Below the pieces are notes generated by a model that was not told where the DNA came from, did no database searches, and worked only from the letters and a program-made list of their open reading frames with translations. Shown here piece by piece: positions 24,200 through 36,300 of a DNA stretch of 64,000 bases. How positions within the stretch are numbered: the stretch's first letter is position 1; the number at the start of each line of letters is the position of its first letter. The stretch comes from Siphonodentalium dalli. Taxonomy: Eukaryota; Mollusca; Scaphopoda; Gadilida; Siphonodentaliidae. Both the position numbers and the translations under genes were made by a program. The stretch is taken from NCBI GenBank assembly GCA_032622095.1, contig CP136062.1:141006351-141070350 (forward strand), given 5' to 3'.

Positions 24200-25290
24200 A
24201 AATGAAAGTGTCAATGACACTGTAGCTCAACTTAGGTAGGGGAATAATTTAATGGTTGACAGTATATAGGAAAGGAAAGGTGCTAATTGCAATGTCTGAC
24301 CTGTGCCAAAGGATTTAGTCATGCAAAGAGTAAAATCCAAGATGGCTGCTGGCGGCCATGTTTTTTGGCCAATTGACCCCAAAGGACTCGTTCCCATCTA
24401 CATGTCATTGTTAACATCTGTGACAAATTTCATGAACATCTGACCAAAGCTACGACCTGTAGCCCGCGCCAAAGGATTTAGTCATGCAAAGAGTAAAAAC
24501 CAAGATGGCTGCTGGTGGCCATGTTTTTTGGCCGAACGACCCCAAAAATTACTCGTTCCCATCTACATGTCAATATTAACATCCATGACAAATTTCATGA
24601 TGATCAGACGAATAGTACGACCTGTAGCTTGCGCCAATGGATTGAATTTTGAAATCAAAGATGGCCGCCAGCAGCCATGTTTTTTTGCCGAATGACCCCA
24701 AAATGACTCGTTTCCATCTACATGTCAATGGCAACGTTCATGACAAATTTCATAAATATCAGACAAAAGGTACGACCTGTAGGCCGAACGACACCAAAAT
24801 GACTCGTTCCCATCTACGTGTCATTGTTAACATCCATGAAAATTTTCATGAAGTTCCGACCAAAGCTACAACCTGTAGCCCGCGCCAAAGGATTTAGTCA
24901 TGCAAATAGTAAAATCCAAGATGGCTGCTGGTGGCCATGTTTTTTGGCCGAACGACCCCAAAATCACTCGTTCCCATCTACATGTCAATATTAACATCCA
25001 TGACCAATTTCATGATGATCAGACGAACTGTGTACGACCTGTAGCCCGCGCCAATGGATTAAATTTTGAAATCCAAGATGGCTGCCAGCAGCCATGTTTT
25101 TTGGCCGAATGACACCAAAATGTCTCGTTCCCATCTACATGTCAATGTCAACATTCATGACAAATTTCATAAAGATCAGAACAAAGGTACGACCTGTAGC
25201 CCGCGCCAAAGGAAATTGTTGACGGACACGCGCACACACAGACGACGGATGCCAAACCATGGCAATAGCTCAAACTTACAAAGTAAGTTG
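24200..25290. repeat. Tandem array, about 158-bp units
   Basis: About six units, marked by 'gacctgtagcccgcgccaa' near 24459, 24627, 24874, 25040 and 25197. Each has 'aaatccaagatggctgc', 'catgttttttggccgaa' and 'cgttcccatctacatgtca'. One unit is shortened near 24779. Apparent proteins rich in 'KMAA.SHVF' are repeat translations. The array is flanked by a 'gtagctcaactt' motif on the left and 'aagttgagctaa' on the right. Confidence 0.85.
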
Positions 25291-26029
25291 AGCTAAAAAT
25301 GACTGAAAGATGTAGGAATACAAGCTCGAACAAATTTACAATCAGGTCAATACGATCATTTGCCATCAACATCATCATTACCATCGTTGAATTTGTTATC
25401 GTCACCATCATAGCAATTATTGTTGTAATTCAGTGCTGCTCTGAAATAACTAGACCAGATTTGTTATACTGGAGTCAGCCGATCAAGAAGAGTCGGGGCT
25501 AGGGCACTTACCATTGTCTGTCTAATGAAATCGCTAATATGAAATTTATTGAAACATCTTTTCTGTAACCACCAGACTGATTAATTTGACATTTGGTGTG
25601 AATGGTCCATGGATTGTTGGGATTTTGTTCAAATATGTTTAAATGGGGTCAGCCAGTTAAAAAGGGGCAGACTCTACCCTCTAATTAAGTCACTGAAACG
25701 CCTTACAACTTATTATTACTCAAGTTATTACAGACCATGCACAAGGCAGATTGAGCACATATTTGCTAAAAGGGGCACTAAGTTAATTGGGATTCTATAG
25801 GAATAAACAACATGACACTAACAGATTCAAAACATATTTTAGGTTCCGACAGCAAAACAGCTTTCATATTGCGAGACAAAATATTTAATTGATAATGATT
25901 TTCTGCCGTCTTCATTTTATTTAATTAAAAATAAATGTAGTTTAGAGACATTATTTCAACAGTCTTTTTCTGTCCTTATGACGATATTTGTCCCCTGAAA
26001 AAAAAAATTCGGGGGTCTTTAAAATAGCC

Positions 26030-26600
26030 GGTGTCCGTCCGTGTGTCTGTCCGTCCGGAAATGGTTTCCGGATGATAACTTTAGTTTCGATTATTAGATC
26101 AAAAGCAAATTTAATAGGTGAATTTATCAGACCAAAATACAGGTCAAGTTCGAATATGGGTTTGCTCCGCCCATTTTTGCGAGAGTTATGGCCATTTTTT
26201 TTTACTTAGAATCTTGTAATTTTCTGGTTTCCGGATGACAACTTCAGTTTGTGTGATCATATCTGAACCAAATTTGGTATGTGAGTTTATCAGCCCTATG
26301 TACAGGTCAAGTTCAAATATGGGTATGCTCCGCCCATTTTTGCGAGAGTTGTGGCCCTTTTTCAAATTGTTTTACTTAGAAAATTTCTCACTTTTTCGGT
26401 TTCCGGATGATATCTCAAGTTTGGATCCTTGAATTGCAAATACCGTTTTTATGTGGATCAGTCATATCACGATACAGGTCAAGTTCGAATTTGAGTTTGA
26501 ACTGATGATTTTTCTCAGAGTTATGGGCTTTTCGACTTAGAAAATTCAATTTTTCTTGTAATTTTCTTCATTTTGTGCCAATTTGAGGTTATATTTTGAC
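26030..26600. repeat. Degenerate tandem units, 'gagttatggcc' family
   Basis: Three units with 'ttccggatgataact', 'caggtcaagttcgaatatggg' and 'cgcccatttttgcgagagtt', starting near 26070, 26230 and 26400. They match the family in TRMT10C intron 1 and end near 26580. Confidence 0.75.
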
Positions 26601-26601
26601 T

Positions 26602-29520
26602 TTAAAGTCATTAGCTTCACTCCCGGTGGGTATATATTACATGTCAGACAGAACTGTATCCGATATACCATAAGAAAGGTCATAAAAAACTAGAAATAAA
26701 ACCCCAAGGTTGCATATTATTGATGCGGTATTCGCCCCGTATTAAATTGTTGAAAACTGCGGTCAGAGTAAGAAATCTTCTCAGATACAACCACATTTTC
26801 GGCGCGAATCATCGCGTGGAGGTCATGGAATTATATTCGGAAGAAATCGGAACCGCCCGAAAAACGACGATTGGCTGGCACGCACGGTTGACAGAACAGC
26901 CAAAACAATAACCGAAAGTAGATTCCTCAAAACACAAACTAGATAATGTCTTTATTTTTGCATCGATATCTCATGTTTTCTAATTGAAATATCGAGAATT
27001 AATTGGCAACTAACAAAGTGTACACACTGTGTATATGTTATATATGGATTGTTTACAAATTTAGGCGTGAATGGGTATTCACAGCATGCAAAATACGATT
27101 GGCACACCTCCGAACTGATCCAGGTCGTCATGCTTCTCATCGATTGGAAATAAACAAATCGGGGAATTCCTGCCCTTCTTATCAAACGTCAACATATTTG
27201 GTCGAATTTAAGATGAAGTTATCTGCAATGGCATTATTGATTCTGTAAATGGAAATTATTAGCAATATTTGAAATGCAGAGTGAATCACCGATCGATCTA
27301 TAAATTATAATAGCCCAATCGGGCTGAACTAGATCGATTGGTCTTCCTGGCATAGTGGTCGCTGCTGTAAGAGAGGGAACTCTAAATTTCTTAAATCTTA
27401 AAATTTTGTTTGTTTTCAAATTTGTACAAGTTTATAATGAATATTACCAGTAAAAAATTATACCGTTGTCTTTCATTAGTTTCAAAATAAATGAGAATTT
27501 TTTTTAATTGGTAGAAACAGCTGGTCGAAAGAACAATTTAGAGTACTCCCCTTATCCCAGATTCACTTTATAGTAGCTAATTACACTTAAGCGTAAATTA
27601 TTTATGCTTAAGCATAATTAACTTACGATAAGCGTAATACATTTGAATTACGCTTAAGTGTAATTGGTTTCATCAGCTATCTCACCTCTATGGGCGGAAG
27701 CCAAATTAACATATAATAAATAATTGAGCTAAAGCCCCCTCCCATCAAGGAATCTCTAATTACACTTAAGCGCTTAGAGATTCCTTATTGCGCTTAAGTG
27801 CAATACGATATTCCTTTTTGTGCTTAAGTGCAATAAGATATTCCTTATTGTGCTAAGCGCAATTATATCTTCCCTTATTATATCGCTTAAGCTCAATTAT
27901 ATCGCTTAAGCTCTATTATATCGCTTAAGCTCTATTATTTATTAAATGTTAATTTGGCTCCCCATATACCTCATGTATATTGGTATAACCTGATGTAGGT
28001 TACTGGCATTAGTAATGCGGTTGCATCCATTTCAGCTTGAGGGGAGTTCAATGAGAGTGTATATGAATTACGTTTAAGCGTACTTCATTTACGCTTAAGT
28101 GCGGAACTCATTTACACTTAAGCATAATTAAAATGAATAATGCTTAAGCAAATACCTAACTCCAACTGATTTCCTCTGTCTGAATAATTGAGTCCATCTC
28201 ATATTATATGGGGGAGTCTAAACCGATGTTTGATTGATGTCTTATTGCCAGAGTAAATTTGAGTTTAGAGGGAATCGCATGGGAGACAGCCTTTTCAAAT
28301 ATATTATTTATTAGTGTAAATCAATTGCGCTCAAGCGCAAAAAATATATGTCTAATAATATATTTGCGCTTTAGCATAAAATTGCCATAAATGTGATCTA
28401 TTTTATGGGAGGCCCTTTTCACATTTATTATTTATTTACGCTTAAGCGCAAATAACCTCTATCATTTGCGCTTAAGCAAATAGATCATATTTGCGCTTAA
28501 GCACTAACCATTTGCACTTAAGCGCAAATAAAAATCAATATGCATTGATTCCCCCTGAATTAATTTTACATGGCACCTGCCTAAACACATCACTAAAGTT
28601 GATATAGCCCCACCATATGAGGGAAACAATCCCCCAGAAACCCCAAGATCTGTTTTATGACCATGGAAATGATATAGATCTGTGTAGGATATGTCTCTTT
28701 TTATAAAATATACTATCTCTGAGATGGAGACACAAATTCTTGGGGACAGGGATGCTGATATTATGAAAATAGGGTTTTTTCCCCTACTTCAAGTCAATGA
28801 GTACACCATATGAGGGAAGCAAACCTCAGTAACCTCTAATTCCCTATTTGTGGCCATGGAAATGGCATATATCTGTGCAGGAGATAATAAAATATACATG
28901 AGCTCTGGGAGTGAGGCACCAATTCTTGGGATACCAGGGACAGAGATGCTGATATGCATATGGATTTCTTTTTTCAACTCTCCAGTCTGTATGGGGCTAC
29001 TACTATGGGCCCATGATAATATAATATGAGATGGACTCAATCATTCACATCAGAGGGATGTAAGGGAGTGTTAGGTATTTGCGCTTAAGCGCAAATAAAT
29101 TGATAGACACATATTTGCGCTTAAGCGCAAATGATTTACGCTTAAGCACAAATATTTGCGCTTAAGCGCAAATAAATAATAAATATGAAAAGGGCCTCCC
29201 ATACTATTTCCGCTAAAGCGCATATGATTTGTATTTAAGTATAAATGATTTACACTTAAGCGTAAATGATTTGCGATTAAGCAGAATCAGAATAAATGTG
29301 AAAACGGCTTCTCGTATAATCGCTTAAGCATAATTCATTTATGATTAAGTGTAATTAATCTATCAATGAAAATGAATGACCAGTACTCATAGGAGTAATG
29401 CCTTATCTACATCATACGGTTAAGCGTAAGTGAATTACGCTTTATATGTGTGCATTACACCTGAGTGTAATACATTACGCTTAAGTGTAATTCACTTACG
29501 CTAAAGTGCAATTAGCTAAT
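26602..29520. repeat. Left copy of a long inverted-repeat pair
   Basis: From TTAAAGTCATTAGCTTCACT at 26602 inward, the sequence is the diverged reverse complement of 48168 downward. Checked blocks are 26602-27580 against 47180-48168, 27950-28080 against 46430-46560, 28140-28200 against about 45000-45080, and 28220-28370 against about 44680-44830 plus 44960-45000. It contains the CTTAAG palindrome field and an internal inverted pair (28140-28215 against 29000-29090). No coding capacity identified. Confidence 0.7.
27570..29520. repeat. Field of short palindromes centred on CTTAAG
   Basis: Dozens of 12-18-bp palindromes of the forms ATTACGCTTAAGCGTAAT and TTTGCGCTTAAGCGCAAA occur alone or back-to-back, separated by spacers of irregular length. 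Related fields lie at 43340-43363, 44676-44760 and 46385-46700, always within the same repeat family. The spacing is too irregular for a satellite or CRISPR. Confidence 0.75.
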
Positions 29521-29829
29521 ACATGTGAAAAAGGCCTTCCATTATAGTTATCATCTATCAGAATGAATAGTGCTGACAAAAGCTTGACAACAGAATTTGC
29601 CCTTAAAAATATTTCATGGCCAATGAGCTAACAAATGGTCTGTACTGGCATATTGAATACGGTTACCAATTATTGTACTATTGTACAGGTATAATGTAAT
29701 TAAACAGTTTTGAGTTACAAAAGTAAGACAACTCTTTCTGCACGGTACTGTGCTTGCGGCTAGATCATCGACGTATATAGATCGATGGCCAGATTTATGT
29801 AAAAATTCGGTCAATGCGCTTACAATTTT

Positions 29830-31330
29830 CCCAGTCCATAGAAGGGGCATTCCAAATCGGCCGACGAGTGTCCCAAACCACATAATATGTAACACAATCC
29901 ACCAAAATAGTGTCAAAAACCATCCAATTAGTGCCCAAACCAGTCCAATGTGTTCCATGCCATCCAACGATTGCCATATGTCACCCATCGTGTGTCCCAA
30001 TTCATGTATGTGGTGTCCCAAACCACACAAATGGGTGTCTCAAATCATCAAGTGTGTACCCAAACCAACATGAGTGTCCATAATCACCCAATGAGTGTCA
30101 CAAGCCACACGATTACCGGTATTATCAAAACCAGCAGGAGTGTCTAAAACGTCCAACTAGTGTCTCAAACCACCCACTGAATGTCTCAGTAATTTAATGG
30201 GTGTCCCAAACTAGTGTACAAAACCATCCATCAAATATATTAGACTATGTTTTGGTAAACTCATTGGATGGTTTGACAAACTTACTTGATCGCTTGAAAT
30301 ACCCGATGGAGGGTTTTGTACACCATTGTAGATGTATTGATATGACAGTTGGTTGTTGGTTCGCAAAACCAGTCCTGTGCAGTTGATGGATAGGGAACTT
30401 GTTGGATGGTTTATGGTTTATGGTTTAGTTTTATGGTTTGGGTCACCCGCTTTGTGATTTGTGACTTCAGTTGGATGCTTTTGGGACACCAATTGGGTGG
30501 AGTGTTCACATTGAGTGGTTTGCGACACTCGCTATAGATTTTAGATACTGGTTATGTGCATTGAGACACTGCGTGGTCGATTGGGTCACTGGTTGGTCGT
30601 TTGGGACACTAGTTGAATGGATTGAGACGACAGTTGTATGTTGTATGACATGGGCTACATATTGGATGTCTGCCTATCGTGTGGTTTCGAACACCTGATG
30701 GATGGTTTGGTAACCGTGGTACACCCATTGCGTGATTTGGGGCACGGATTGAGTGGTTTGACACACTCAATTAGTGCTCATTGCATTTTTTACTCATCTG
30801 ATGGTTATGGACACTCATTGGATATTTCTGGAACCTACTGGATGGCTTGGGACACACCTATTATGTTGTTTCGAACATAGGTTGCAACGTATGGAGCACT
30901 ACTGGTGTGGTTTGGGAACATTCGTTGAATGGTTTGTGGGTACTCAATCAGGTGGATTGAGACACTCATTTAGTGGCTTGTGACACTCATTTTGGGTTAG
31001 TTGGAATACCAAATGCATGGTTTGGGGACTATATGTGTGAGTAATGTCACCAGTTGAGTATCGTTTGGGGAGCTACCTACATCAGTCTGTGAAACTCGTT
31101 TGGTGGATTGGGACACCCCGACGATGGCTTAGAACAATGTTTGGATTTGGGGCGCCCGTCGTATGGATTTGGATACTTACATGTTGTTGTTTTTTTTTGG
31201 ACACCAGATGGGTTTTGTAACTCTGTATATAGTTTGGCGGACTTGTGTGGTTTGGGACAATCATTTGATGTATTATGAAACTATTGGTGGCTTTGCAAAC
31301 TCGTATGGTGGCATATATGACTACATATTG
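29830..31330. repeat. Degenerate 21-bp minisatellite that switches strand
   Basis: From about 29860 to 30230 the units read like 'gtgtcccaaaccacacaa'. From about 30240 to 31320 they read as the reverse complement, 'ggtttgggacactcattgg'. A period near 21 bp (7 codons) keeps long frames open on both strands, which explains the ORFs here. The copies are strongly diverged. Confidence 0.75.
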
Positions 31331-31689
31331 GCTATACGTTTATTCGATATCGTAAGATTTAGTATAAAAACAAACAAAACTTCAATTGTTCACTTCCGAC
31401 TGCCATTTTCGTTGTCATTTTGAAGACTGTTTAGACATCGAATTGCCCAATCCTCTGGATATGACTTACTATAACGGATTAGGATTCGCCATTTTATAGT
31501 ATGAGGGTCAAATTATGCATGAAATGACAGGCATAATTATGCTATAATAACAGGTATAATGCGTTTTTTTGTTGCAGGTTTCTGTCACATTAATACATTT
31601 AGAGGATACTGTAGTGAATGGTAGTGCACTCCAGGAAATTGCCGCCATATTGCCTCATAATATTCACGGCCACATGTTAGCGTCAAATT

Positions 31690-33010
31690 AGTTGGAGCAG
31701 ACATCCTTACGAAAAAAATGGATCAAGTTTAATATTGGGGCCCCAGTCTGGAGAAGCATTTTGGCAGACCTGGTTCCCAGACAAAAATTCCAATTGTCAC
31801 CATTTTCTTACATGTTTTCTTCGTTTTTATCTAAATTAACGACTTTCCTTTCTTTAAACGCATGGATATTTTGGATATATTGTTATATGGTCACATTTGG
31901 CAGTCAGGGAACTCGACTGAGCATTTATGGTTGGCAGATTTGTTTATTAAAAAATTCCAATTTTCACCATTTTTGTTTACATATTCCAGTATTTTGACTT
32001 CTGGTTCATGGGGATTCTGGATATATTATTATATGAGTATAGTCACACTCAAAAAGACCAAAAGCAAATTTTGTTCACGGTTGGGCGTTTCCTTCCATCC
32101 GTTTGACTGGACTAACGAGGAACTGCAGACTTGACACAAAAAAGCCACAAATAGGACCCTATTTCAAAGATATGTAGAAAATTTCCCTGAAAGCGAATTT
32201 TTTATATATTGTTCCCCAGATTCTGTCCAACAAAATAAAACCAATAGCTTGTTACCAATTTAATATAGGTTCACCTTAAAATCTGAGTCTCAACCAGAAA
32301 ATTACAGTTTTCACCATTTTTGTTTACATATTCCTGACTTTTCACCCAAAAATGACGACTTTCCCACTCTGGGATTGACAGGGATTTGGTTATGTTATGA
32401 TATGATATAGTCACATTCAAACACATCAAACGACATTGCATAGTAATTTGTTCACGGTAGGGTTTTTCTTTCCATCAGATTGACTAGACTAATAAGGAAC
32501 AGCAAAATTTACACAAAAAGCCATAAATAGGACCCCATTTCAACGAGCTGTAGAAAATTTTCCCCAAATCGGATTTTAGCGGATTTTGGATATATTGTTC
32601 CCCAGATTCTGCCCCACAAAATGACACCAAAAATAGCTTGTAAACAATTTGTTCTAGGTTCATCTCAAAATCGAGTCTCAACGACCAGACTAATAACTAA
32701 AGTTATCATCGAGAAACCCAAATTTCAAAATCGAAAAAGGCCTGTTACTCAAGTGAAAATGAGCGGTCAGAACCCAAAATCTGTATTTTCATTTCATTCA
32801 ACATTAATTAAAGTTATCACCTTGAAATGAAAATTGAGACCAAATCTCAATAAAGGGCTATAACTCTGGGCAGCCAAACTCTTAACTGCATTTTGTGGTA
32901 GTGAACCTATATACCAAATTTCATTCTCTTAAATTCAGTAGAACTAAAGTTATAATCTGGAAACGATATATGAACGGACACACTAAAGGCATAATACTAG
33001 TACATCCTGT
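31690..33010. repeat. Diverged tandem duplication, about 380-bp period
   Basis: 'cacggttgggcgtttccttcc' (32071) and 'cacggtagggtttttctttcc' (about 32454) start two related blocks, both with 'cataaataggacccc'-like and 'atattgttccccagattctg' segments. Partial copies extend left to about 31740. The last 250 bp belong to the 'ataactctgggc' family. Non-coding. Confidence 0.65.
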
Positions 33011-33285
33011 TTAAAAAATTTACGTACAAAAATTAGAAAATTTTAATATTTCCCAGATTCCAGGTATGAGATGGAATAAATTCCCTTTCATAGCAAGCCG
33101 ACTCTTTCATGAGAGATAGGCAGGATAGTCTGGTACAATCTGGTTTGCAAGTACAATCAAGTCCATAGCACCATCAAGTTTTTCCACAGGGAGGGGATTT
33201 AATCAATACACCAGATATATAGATGTATTTATAACATGAATTGTAAACAGATGAAAACAATGATGGTGTCTATATATGAGAGATG

Positions 33286-33375
33286 TTACTTCTTCTGTTT
33301 CTTCTTTTCTGCTTCTTCCTCTTTCTCCTTTTCTATTTCTGCTATATACTTCTCTATAACATCTGTTTCCAGCAT
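33286..33375 (-). CDS. PSMA7: PSMA7 coding exon 6 (terminal)
   Basis: Acceptor tattattcacag lies just above 33375. Codes residues 220-248 and TAA at 33288-33286. Contains the Glu/Lys-rich C-terminal helix. Confidence 0.95.
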   Translation of the reverse strand: MLETDVIEKYIAEIEKEKEEEAEKKKQKK

Positions 33376-36300
33376 CTGTGAATAATAAGATAATAATTAT
33401 CATCAATACCGGTAAACTATACTAAATACTTGTTGAAAATGAATCCTTCTGCACATGTATTATCTTTCTGCCTGTAAGTCGTCTGCATATATCCTGAATA
33501 TCCCTCCAGGTAAATAATAAGACCATTCCAGTGTATACTTTTATAACTGAATGGGAGAATTAATAAAGAAAGGGTTAAAGTATATAATGCATGAAGGAGT
33601 GTTTATATGGATCCTCTGCAACTTGTACGTTGTGAAATTGGAATACAGACAACAGTGTTATGGTATTCAGATGACTTTGATTGCATTATGTTATATCCAT
33701 TAACACACCCAACGAAGAGTTTCTACTTTTCAACACAACACAAGCCAATGCATAGTGCATACCTTGTATGGGATGGAAGTGCATGCAAAATGACATTACT
33801 GTAGTGGTTTTTGTTTTAAATCAATCAAATATGGAGACTTTTGTCTGTGAAGCGGAGGAAATTTGACTTGTTTTTGTGAGAAAAAAAATTTAGATGTTGG
33901 GATTTGACAGGTTTTGGCATTATCATTGATTACGACTTGATTGATTAGTCTACAATATTGTATTTATTTCAATATCGAACATGTTGGCTAAAATTAGAAG
34001 CTCTGTGTTATAGCACACCTGTTTAAGTGATAAAACACTGCCAATGTATCGAGTCATCGAAATGGACCAGCACAACATAAGGATGTAATACTGCTATCTG
34101 AATACTGCTTTATACAACAAGAGGTACGCTGTCGCGTGGCATTTGCCCCCGACCGTAGCAATTCGGATTAAGCATGGACGAAACTGCGGATATCCAATGA
34201 GGTCTATATGACCATTCCAAAAGAAGTTCGTACTAGAAATTCCGGAAACCCAAAAACAAGCGATCCGGAAACCCAAAAACAAGAATTTTTTTTTTAATTT
34301 TCTAAGTTAAAAAAGGGCCATAACTCTGTGAAAAAGTCATCAGATCATACCCAAATTCGCACTTGACATGTATTTTCATATAACTGATCCACAAAAATAC
34401 GGGATTTGCAATCGTACCACCAAAGCTCACACTATCATTTGGAAACACAAAAAACTAGAAAAAATTGAATTTTCTAAGTAAAAAAAGGGCCATAACTCTA
34501 GTGAAAATGGGTGGGCGAAACCCGCGCTATGCATGTAGCTGTTCCCCCATGCTGCTCTATCACCATACCAAATATCAGCTAAATCTTCCCAGCGGTTGCT
34601 GAACAATAATGCAAAATGTTTGTATGGACAGACAAAATTGAAATTTTCTAAGTTGAAAAAAGGGCCATAACTCAGGCAAAAATCATCAGATCATACCCAA
34701 ATTCGCACTTGACATGTATTTTCATATAACTGATCCACAAAAATACGGGTTTGCAATCGTACCACCAAAGCTCACGCTATCATCTGGAAACCCAAAAAAC
34801 AAGAGAAAAATTGAATTTTCTAAGTAAAAAAAGGGCCATAACTCTGGTGAAAATGGGTGGACGAAACCCGCGCTATGAATGTAGCTGTTCCCCCATGCTG
34901 CTCTATCACCATACCAAATATCAGCTAAATCTGCCCAGCGGTTGCTGAACAATAATGCAAAATGTTTGTACGGACGGAGACGTCGACTATATACCCGCCG
35001 ACTTCAAGTCGGGGGCATAATAAATTAGTGCTCCATATGAATTATTACCCCAGTCAGACACCCAAGGCTTTCCCACATGGTATGCAACACATCTTATTCA
35101 AGGAAATTGTAGATTCGCACAAAATGGGAGTACAAATGTTGACACCATACAGTGACAGTGTCTATGATGAGCTATCTAAGTATCATTAACAAAAGATATT
35201 AATTGCAGGTCAAATAATTATCTTTATTTACTTTTGAGGGAATCACAAAATCAGAGTAAAACCATAAACAATCAAAAGTGATGCTGCAAGTCATACATGA
35301 AAAGGTCAGGTTGAACTCACATATGAGCCTCTGTATTTGCTCAATACAGATCTAAAATACATGGCGAAGGGTGTTTTGATAATAGAAGTGTCGAAAACAT
35401 AAGATTTCCATACATTCGGTTTTTTTTAGGGAATGCTTAGATAATGATTTCAACAAATAGCCTAATGCCATTTGTTTTACTCATTATCTGAACGTTCCGC
35501 AAGTGAACCACTCATTAGCAAGTATTCAGTCATCAAAGGGTTCAAAATATAACTATCACATGTTGTGGAAATGAAACTGATGAGCATGACGCCAAAGAAA
35601 AATATTTTAACCCATCAATATTATGCTATGTTATATAGGTTTAGGGCCAACCACATGCCCGTCAGCAGTCCCTCGTCAAACCATAAGTGATTTTTTGATA
35701 AAACAAGACAGTCAATGACTGTGGGGTTGCTCACCAGACTGTAAAGACGGAGAAGACTGGGACTCTGAAGACTACAATAGTCAGTACGTTGTTATAACGT
35801 AATTAGTTTTTCAAAATTTAAATTTAAAATTAAAATTAAAATTTTTATTAAAAAAAAATTGAGCAAGGAGTAAAATCTAAATGTCTGTTTTTCATTTAAA
35901 ATTAATTTGTTTGTTAAATTAAGCAAGGAGTTAAATCTAAAAAATTTAATCTAAATTTTTTTTTTTTTTTAAAGATATTGACCCTGGCTCTGTCCATGTT
36001 TGCCCAGTGACTTACTCTGGAGGGAAAGTTTTGGCCCTGGCTTTGCAACTATTTGACTTGGTGACCTCATTTTAGTCACCTAGGGAACATCCACACCAAA
36101 TATGAACCCATTCGGTCTTATGGGTCTATTGAAGAATATGTTTAAACAATTTTTGATGGAAGGACGGACGATGGACGAGGAGCTCCACAGGAGATTTTGC
36201 CTCAGGTGAGCTTAAAACTATAATCATGGGAACCTATGGAACATCCACACCAAATATGAACCCATTTGGTCTTATGGATGGGGAGAAGATGTTTAAAGAA

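Noticed and set aside
24649-25296. Several overlapping ORFs with repeated 'SKMAASSHVFWPND' motifs, looking like a repeat protein
   Set aside because: They are translations of the 158-bp tandem array; copies carry stops and the same DNA recurs elsewhere in other frames.
27570-29520. CRISPR-like array of short repeats
   Set aside because: The spacing is irregular, the repeats are themselves palindromic and variable, and the context is an animal genome.
29614-30073. Long ORFs on both strands (up to 138 codons)
   Set aside because: The 21-bp minisatellite period is a multiple of three, so frames stay open by construction on both strands.
35038-35189. Possible coding exon in PSMA7 intron 5
   Set aside because: About 50 codons with no matching splice partners and no recognised homology; kept only as a note.
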